From contig NZ_JACHKA010000001.1 of NCBI RefSeq assembly GCF_014203955.1, positions 1,240,001-1,304,000 on the forward strand: a stretch of DNA of 64,000 bases. The letters are read 5' to 3'. Both the position numbers and the translations under genes were made by a program. Positions 57,658 through 64,000 of this stretch are shown here, piece by piece. Origin of the DNA: Sphingobium lignivorans (GTDB lineage Bacteria > Pseudomonadota > Alphaproteobacteria > Sphingomonadales > Sphingomonadaceae). Under the pieces are notes generated by a model. The model did no database searches. It was not told the DNA's origin and saw only the letters and a program-made list of their open reading frames with translations. Position 1 is the first letter of the stretch. The number at the start of each line of letters is the position of its first letter.

Positions 57658-58202
57658 ACAGGACAATGGGTTTCGGCGGGCAGGTCGGCACGGTCTGCCA
57701 GATGGCCTATGTCGTGAAGGACATGGACGAAGCGATCGACTGGTGGGTCAGCAAGCTCGGCATCGGCCCGTGGTTCTTCCTCCCGCGCTTCGGTGGGGAA
57801 GGGCATGTGTTCCGGGGCGCGCCCTGCACCAGCGACGTCGCCATCGCGATGAGCTTTGCGGGCTCGATGAACATCGAGCTGCTGCAGCCGCTCGATGACA
57901 ATCCCTCGGTCTACAAGGAGACGATCGACCGGGTGGGCTATGGCTTTCACCATTTCGGCCTCGCCATCGACGGCGACGAGATCGAGGCGGAAGTCGAGCG
58001 CCGCATCGCGCGGGGCGAAGTGCTCGCGCATCGTGCGCCGGTGCCCACCGGCGGGTCGGTCGCCTATTTCGAAGGCGGGCCGGGCGCGCCGGGCTTCGTC
58101 GAGCTGATCCCCGCGACCCCCGGCATGGATGAGGGCTTCACGCGCTTCTGGGAGCAGACGCGGGGCTGGGACGGCAAGGATCCGGTGCGCTCCTTCCTCT
58201 GA
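57654..58202 (+). CDS. VOC (glyoxalase-fold) family protein
   Basis: A 182-residue vicinal-oxygen-chelate protein. ATG 57654 overlaps the hydrolase stop by ATGA. The first module is MAYVVKDMDEAIDWWVSKLG and the second has GYGFHHFGLAIDGDEIEAE and FVELIPAT. Metal-ligand candidates are the His in the FHHFG block and the Glu in FVELI. Enzymes of this group include epimerases, dioxygenases and lyases; the activity is unknown. It is the last gene before the ligM promoter region. Confidence 0.82.
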   Translation: MNRTMGFGGQVGTVCQMAYVVKDMDEAIDWWVSKLGIGPWFFLPRFGGEGHVFRGAPCTSDVAIAMSFAGSMNIELLQPLDDNPSVYKETIDRVGYGFHHFGLAIDGDEIEAEVERRIARGEVLAHRAPVPTGGSVAYFEGGPGAPGFVELIPATPGMDEGFTRFWEQTRGWDGKDPVRSFL

Positions 58203-58394
58203 TTTTGCTGCGCAGCAACATGGTGCTGCAGGACGTCGGAGGCGACCCGCGTGCCGTGATTTCTGGGGCCGTTTCCGCCTGGTCTGAAATGGGACTCACA
58301 ACCCTTCGCGGGTGCAGCAAGAATGGCGGAAATGCGCTGGATACAGCCAGTGACACAAGTTTGGACAGGGACGCCGGGGGCGCGAAATTTTCGT

Positions 58395-58457
58395 TTGTGT
58401 AACATACAAAACTTCGTATGTTTCCGGGCGTCCATCGATTCGACCGATTGCGTCGAA
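58395..58457 (+). promoter_or_regulatory. ligM promoter with overlapping operator-like palindromes
   Basis: TTGTGT (58395-58400) and TATGTT (58417-58422), 16 bp apart, make a plausible promoter. The inverted repeat AACATAC-N8-GTATGTT (58401-58422) fills the spacer and -10, as expected for a repressor site. In SYK-6, ligM is repressed by the MarR-type DesR, so this is a candidate DesR box. A second inverted repeat TTCGAC-N7-GTCGAA follows at 58439-58457. The rest of the 298-bp gap (58203-58500) shows no gene. Confidence 0.6.
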
Positions 58458-58497
58458 CGCCGACCCGTACCTCGCGATGATCAAGGAGAGGACTTAG

Positions 58498-59916
<1,419 letters not shown>

Positions 59917-59928
59917 TCTTTGGGCATC

Positions 59929-60027
59929 GGGCGGCCATCTCCCTCGGGAGACGGTCGCCCGGCGCCACCCATGACGATTGCTCTGCGAAGGGCGCCGTTC
60001 GTCCCGGGGAGCCGTCGCGTCCGACGG
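59929..60027 (+). other. Hairpins in the ligM-metF gap
   Basis: The 257-bp gap after ligM holds a 15-bp imperfect stem (59929-59943 / 59946-59960, 13 of 15 bases matching, TC loop) and a 6-bp perfect stem CCGTCG-CGTC-CGACGG at 60012-60027. Neither has a T-run. They may stabilise ligM mRNA or partly end transcription, letting ligM be made in excess over metF and ligH. Confidence 0.5.
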
Positions 60028-60143
60028 CACGGCGAATCGAGGGCGATGCTGACGACCGGCCCCACCTTGCGCCGGCATGCAGCGCCACCCGGCCGGGACC
60101 GCCGAACGACCGGCACCCACGGCTCTCGCGCAATCGAACCTGA

Positions 60144-61040
<897 letters not shown>

Positions 61041-61125
61041 GCGCCCTGCCGACCGAACAGGACTTACGGCGCATCGGGCCGGGCGACCTGCCCGGTCCCG
61101 CCACGAGAAAGGACGAGGAGGACAC

Positions 61126-62802
61126 ATGGCACAAGGCTCCGATATCGAGATCGCCCGCGAAGCGAAGATGCAGAATATCGCGGAGGTCGGCGCGAAAGTC
61201 GGCATCCCGCAGGACGCGCTGCTGAACTACGGCCCCTACAAGGCCAAGCTGAGCTGGGACTTCATCAACAGCGTCCAGGGCAACCAGGACGGCAAGCTGA
61301 TCCTCGTCACCGCGATCAACCCGACGCCGGCCGGCGAAGGCAAGACCACGACCACCGTGGGTTTGGCCGACGGCCTCAACCGCATCGGCAAGAAGACCGT
61401 GGCGGCACTGCGCGAGCCTTCGCTCGGCCCCTGCTTCGGCGTGAAGGGCGGCGCTGCCGGCGGCGGCTATGCGCAGGTCGTGCCGATGGAGGACATCAAC
61501 CTCCACTTCACCGGCGACTTCCATGCCATCACTTCGGCGAACAACCTGCTCGCCGCGCTGATCGACAACCACATCTACTGGGGCAACAAGCTCGGCCTCG
61601 ATCCGCGCCGCATCGCCTGGCGCCGCGTGCTGGACATGAACGACCGGGCGCTGCGCTCGATCGTCAATTCGCTGGGCGGCGTCTCGAACGGCTATCCGCG
61701 CGAGGACGGCTTCGACATCACCGTGGCTTCGGAAGTCATGGCGATCCTGTGCCTCTCCTCGGACCTCAAGGACCTCGAGCGGCGCCTGGGCAACATCCAC
61801 GCCGGCTACACCCGCGAGCGCAAGGCCGTGCTGGCCAGCGAGCTGAATGCCTCGGGCGCCATGACCGTGCTGCTCAAGGACGCGCTGCAGCCGAACATGG
61901 TGCAGACGCTGGAGAATAATCCGGTGCTCATCCATGGCGGCCCGTTCGCGAACATCGCGCATGGCTGCAACTCGGTGCTCGCCACCAAGACCGCGCTCAA
62001 GATCGCCGATTATGTGGTGACGGAAGCCGGCTTCGGTGCCGACCTGGGCGCGGAGAAGTTCTTCGACATCAAGTGCCGCAAGGCGGGCCTCAAGCCCTCG
62101 GCCGCAGTGATCGTGGCGACGATCCGCGCGCTCAAGATGCATGGCGGCGTCGACAAGGCGGACCTGGGTGCAGCGAACCCGGAGGCGGTCCGCAAGGGCG
62201 GCGTCAATCTCGCCCGCCACATCGAGAATGTCCGCCAGTTCGGCGTACCGGTGGTGGTCGCGATCAACCAGTTCATCACGGACACCGACGAGGAAATGGC
62301 CGTGGTGAAGGAAATCGCCGCAGCCGCGGGCGCCGAGGCCGTGCTGTGCAGCCACTGGGCCAACGGATCGGCCGGCACCGAGGAGCTGGCGCACAAGGTC
62401 GTCGCGCTCGCCGAGAGCGGCTCGTCCAACTTCGCGCCGCTCTATGAAGACAGCATGCCGCTGTTCGAGAAGATCGACACGATCGCCAAGCGCATCTACC
62501 GCGCGACCGAGGCAACCGCGGACAGCAGCGTGCGCAACAAGCTCAAGGGCTGGGAAGCGGACGGCTTCGGCCATCTGCCGGTCTGCATGGCCAAGACGCA
62601 GTACAGCTTCTCGACCGACCCGGCGCTGCGCGGCGCCCCGACCGACCATGTCGTGCCCGTGCGCGACGTGATCCTCTCGGCAGGCGCAGAGTTCATCGTG
62701 GCGGTCTGCGGCGACATCATGCGCATGCCCGGCCTGCCCAAGGTCCCCTCGGCGGACTTCATCAAGCTCGACGAGCAGGGCCAGATCCAGGGCCTGTTCT
62801 GA
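61126..62802 (+). CDS. ligH: Formate-tetrahydrofolate ligase
   Basis: A 558-residue formyltetrahydrofolate synthetase. It interconverts 10-formyl-THF with formate and THF, using ATP/ADP, and so frees THF for LigM. The P-loop [15 protein letters not shown] is at about residues 66-80, and the family blocks [20 protein letters not shown] and [10 protein letters not shown] follow. GAGGAGG lies before the ATG. The length matches SYK-6 LigH. A clear terminator follows 56 bases after the stop. Confidence 0.97.
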   Translation: MAQGSDIEIAREAKMQNIAEVGAKVGIPQDALLNYGPYKAKLSWDFINSVQGNQDGKLILVTAINPTPAGEGKTTTTVGLADGLNRIGKKTVAALREPSLGPCFGVKGGAAGGGYAQVVPMEDINLHFTGDFHAITSANNLLAALIDNHIYWGNKLGLDPRRIAWRRVLDMNDRALRSIVNSLGGVSNGYPREDGFDITVASEVMAILCLSSDLKDLERRLGNIHAGYTRERKAVLASELNASGAMTVLLKDALQPNMVQTLENNPVLIHGGPFANIAHGCNSVLATKTALKIADYVVTEAGFGADLGAEKFFDIKCRKAGLKPSAAVIVATIRALKMHGGVDKADLGAANPEAVRKGGVNLARHIENVRQFGVPVVVAINQFITDTDEEMAVVKEIAAAAGAEAVLCSHWANGSAGTEELAHKVVALAESGSSNFAPLYEDSMPLFEKIDTIAKRIYRATEATADSSVRNKLKGWEADGFGHLPVCMAKTQYSFSTDPALRGAPTDHVVPVRDVILSAGAEFIVAVCGDIMRMPGLPKVPSADFIKLDEQGQIQGLF

Positions 62803-62858
62803 GCCCTGGACATGCCGCGCGCGTGATGACCGGGTCATGACCGCGTAAAGCCATCGGG

Positions 62859-62891
62859 AAGGCCCGCCGCGCAGATGTGTGGCGGGCCTTT
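62859..62891 (+). terminator. Intrinsic terminator of ligM-metF-ligH
   Basis: A 10-bp stem AAGGCCCGCC / GGCGGGCCTT with a 12-base loop is followed by a short TTTC. It lies 56 bases after the ligH stop and ends the demethylation operon. Confidence 0.85.
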
Positions 62892-62949
62892 CGCTATGGC
62901 GGTGCGGCGCCTGCTTGCGACGCCGGGACCCGCGTGCGACGCTGGCGCC

Positions 62950-63717
62950 ATGACCGACGCGGAGAGGGCAGATGCGGAAGGCGCAGCGGAACAGCCGCTC
63001 GCGGGTGGACGGGGGACGCGCGGCGTGGTGCGCGTTGGCGACACCGTCCGCCGCCCGCCGCGCGACAACGCCGCCTTTGCGCGCGCACTGCTGCGCCATC
63101 TGGAGGATGCGGCCCCGGGTATCGCGCCGGCCTTTCTCGGCCAGGATGCGCAGGGGCGGGACATGCTCGGCTGGATCGCGGGCGACGTCGAGCCATCGCT
63201 GCGGGACTATGACGACGCGGCGGTCATTGCGGCGGCGCGATTGCTACGCCGCCTGCACGATTCCACGCGCGGCACGGCATTGGCGGGGGAGAGCGAAGTC
63301 GCCTGCCATTTCGATTGCGGGCCCTATAATGCCATATTCCGCGACGGCCTGCCGGTGGCCTGGATCGATTTCGACATGGCCGCGCCCGGCCGGGCGATCG
63401 ACGACCTGGCCTATCTGATCTGGATGTGGTCGATCTCTTCACAAGCGAACCGCGCGCCGCTCGCCGCGCAATGCCGGCAGGTCGCCCTCGCTGTCCGCCA
63501 TTATGGGCTCGCGCCGGCCGAGCGGGCCGGGCTGATGGTGGCCATCATCGGGCGGATCGACGGCAATATCCGTTACTGGGAAGCCGCCCTGTGCGATTTG
63601 CAGCGCGTCACGGTGAGCGAGGAGAAGGCGCGTGTCATGCTGCGCTGGTCCCACGACGAACGCGCGCATATGCTGCGCCACAAGACGGCCTTTGCTGCAG
63701 CCCTTGAGGCTGGCTGA
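62950..63717 (+). CDS. Aminoglycoside phosphotransferase (APH)-like kinase
   Basis: A 255-residue kinase-like protein of the APH/choline-kinase fold. The Brenner-type catalytic loop is seen in HFDCGPYNAIF (about residues 120-130) and the metal-binding IDFDMA about 15 residues later. The usual Lys of the N-lobe is not obvious (VVRVGDTVRRPP has Arg residues instead). It probably phosphorylates a small alcohol or amine. ATG 62950 lies 59 bases after the ligH terminator; no link to the demethylase genes is apparent. Confidence 0.75.
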   Translation: MTDAERADAEGAAEQPLAGGRGTRGVVRVGDTVRRPPRDNAAFARALLRHLEDAAPGIAPAFLGQDAQGRDMLGWIAGDVEPSLRDYDDAAVIAAARLLRRLHDSTRGTALAGESEVACHFDCGPYNAIFRDGLPVAWIDFDMAAPGRAIDDLAYLIWMWSISSQANRAPLAAQCRQVALAVRHYGLAPAERAGLMVAIIGRIDGNIRYWEAALCDLQRVTVSEEKARVMLRWSHDERAHMLRHKTAFAAALEAG

Positions 63718-63831
63718 GAGGAGGGGGTGCCCGCAAATGCCAGTGGCTTGTCGTCACGCTCGCCTTCCGCCAGCCAGGCGGACATTTCATGCCGCGCGGC
63801 TGGAGTGGCTCCGCTGATGCTCAGGGTCTCT

Positions 63832-64000
63832 TTAATCGGCGCAAACGGGGACCAGCACCATCACCATGGGGCCGCCTCCGACATTGGCGATGTTTCGGTT
63901 CTCCATGCGCGTGTGCTTGCACGGCTTGCCGTCCTTACCAAGAGGCGCCTTCCGCGTTGTAGACCGAGCTGGCGTGGCGGCGCGATCCTTATTTGGAAGA
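63832..64000 (-). CDS. C-terminal part of a small cysteine-containing protein (partial)
   Basis: An open frame of about 55 codons runs in from the right edge on the minus strand and stops with TAA at 63832-63834. It reads through GKDGKPCKHTRMENRN and ends GGGPMVMVLVPVCAD. The pattern of two cysteines flanking a basic segment and a Gly-rich turn recalls short exported sphingomonad proteins. The start lies outside the window. The preceding 63718-63831 holds no gene. Confidence 0.35.
   Translation of the reverse strand, partial: LPNKDRAATPARSTTRKAPLGKDGKPCKHTRMENRNIANVGGGPMVMVLVPVCAD

Overview
The window looks like high-GC alphaproteobacterial chromosome from a sphingomonad close to Sphingobium sp. 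SYK-6. The main evidence is a full set of tetrahydrofolate-dependent and 4,5-cleavage lignin genes (ligR, ligJ, ligA, ligB, ligC, ligK, ligU, ligI, lsdA, ligM, metF, ligH). Their lengths and active-site residues match the SYK-6 proteins as I remember them. No searches were run; every family assignment is from reading the translations.

Layout. 1-8.0 kb (+): the 3' end of a beta-keto-acid cleavage enzyme, then a tightly coupled run of exported proteins (two DUF8021/NTF2-like, one of them fused to an SMP-30-type propeller, and three NTF2-like paralogues) ending in a quinohaemoprotein alcohol dehydrogenase. 8.1-10.8 kb (-): a small AT-richer membrane-protein gene and a second quinohaemoprotein dehydrogenase. 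11-23 kb: mostly general functions (acyltransferase, ABC exporter, DoxX, nitroreductase, diguanylate cyclase, pirin with a divergent LysR, glnE, bcp). 23-28 kb: a TauD/TfdA-like dioxygenase, a TonB-dependent receptor and a divergent MetE-like zinc protein. 28-34 kb (-): a six-gene operon of aldo/keto reductase, NTF2-like, hotdog thioesterase, CmcJ-like protein and two paralogous MFS transporters. 34.5-44.7 kb: the protocatechuate 4,5-cleavage locus, with ligR-DUF1932-ligJ-ligA-ligB-ligC on the minus strand and ligK-ligU-ligI-lsdA on the plus strand. 45-50 kb: GFA protein, SDR with divergent HxlR regulator, M1 peptidase, DUF5694 protein. 50-58 kb: SDR, three NTF2-like genes, amidohydrolase, SDR, IclR regulator, MDR dehydrogenase, alpha/beta hydrolase and VOC protein, which looks like an uncharacterised catabolic cluster. 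58.5-62.8 kb: ligM-metF-ligH.

How it works together. LigM moves the methoxyl methyl of vanillate or 3-O-methylgallate to tetrahydrofolate, and MetF and LigH recycle the folate. Protocatechuate is opened by LigAB, oxidised by LigC to 2-pyrone-4,6-dicarboxylate, hydrolysed by LigI, tautomerised by LigU, hydrated by LigJ and split by LigK to pyruvate and oxaloacetate. LsdA cleaves lignostilbenes and so supplies aromatic aldehydes upstream.

Most notable points: ligC carries a one-base insertion that breaks its frame as sequenced; the locus has an array of NTF2-like proteins, both exported and cytosolic, that could be cofactor-free lyases or isomerases acting on lignin dimers; and the LigR-position regulator has two tandem helix-turn-helix domains.
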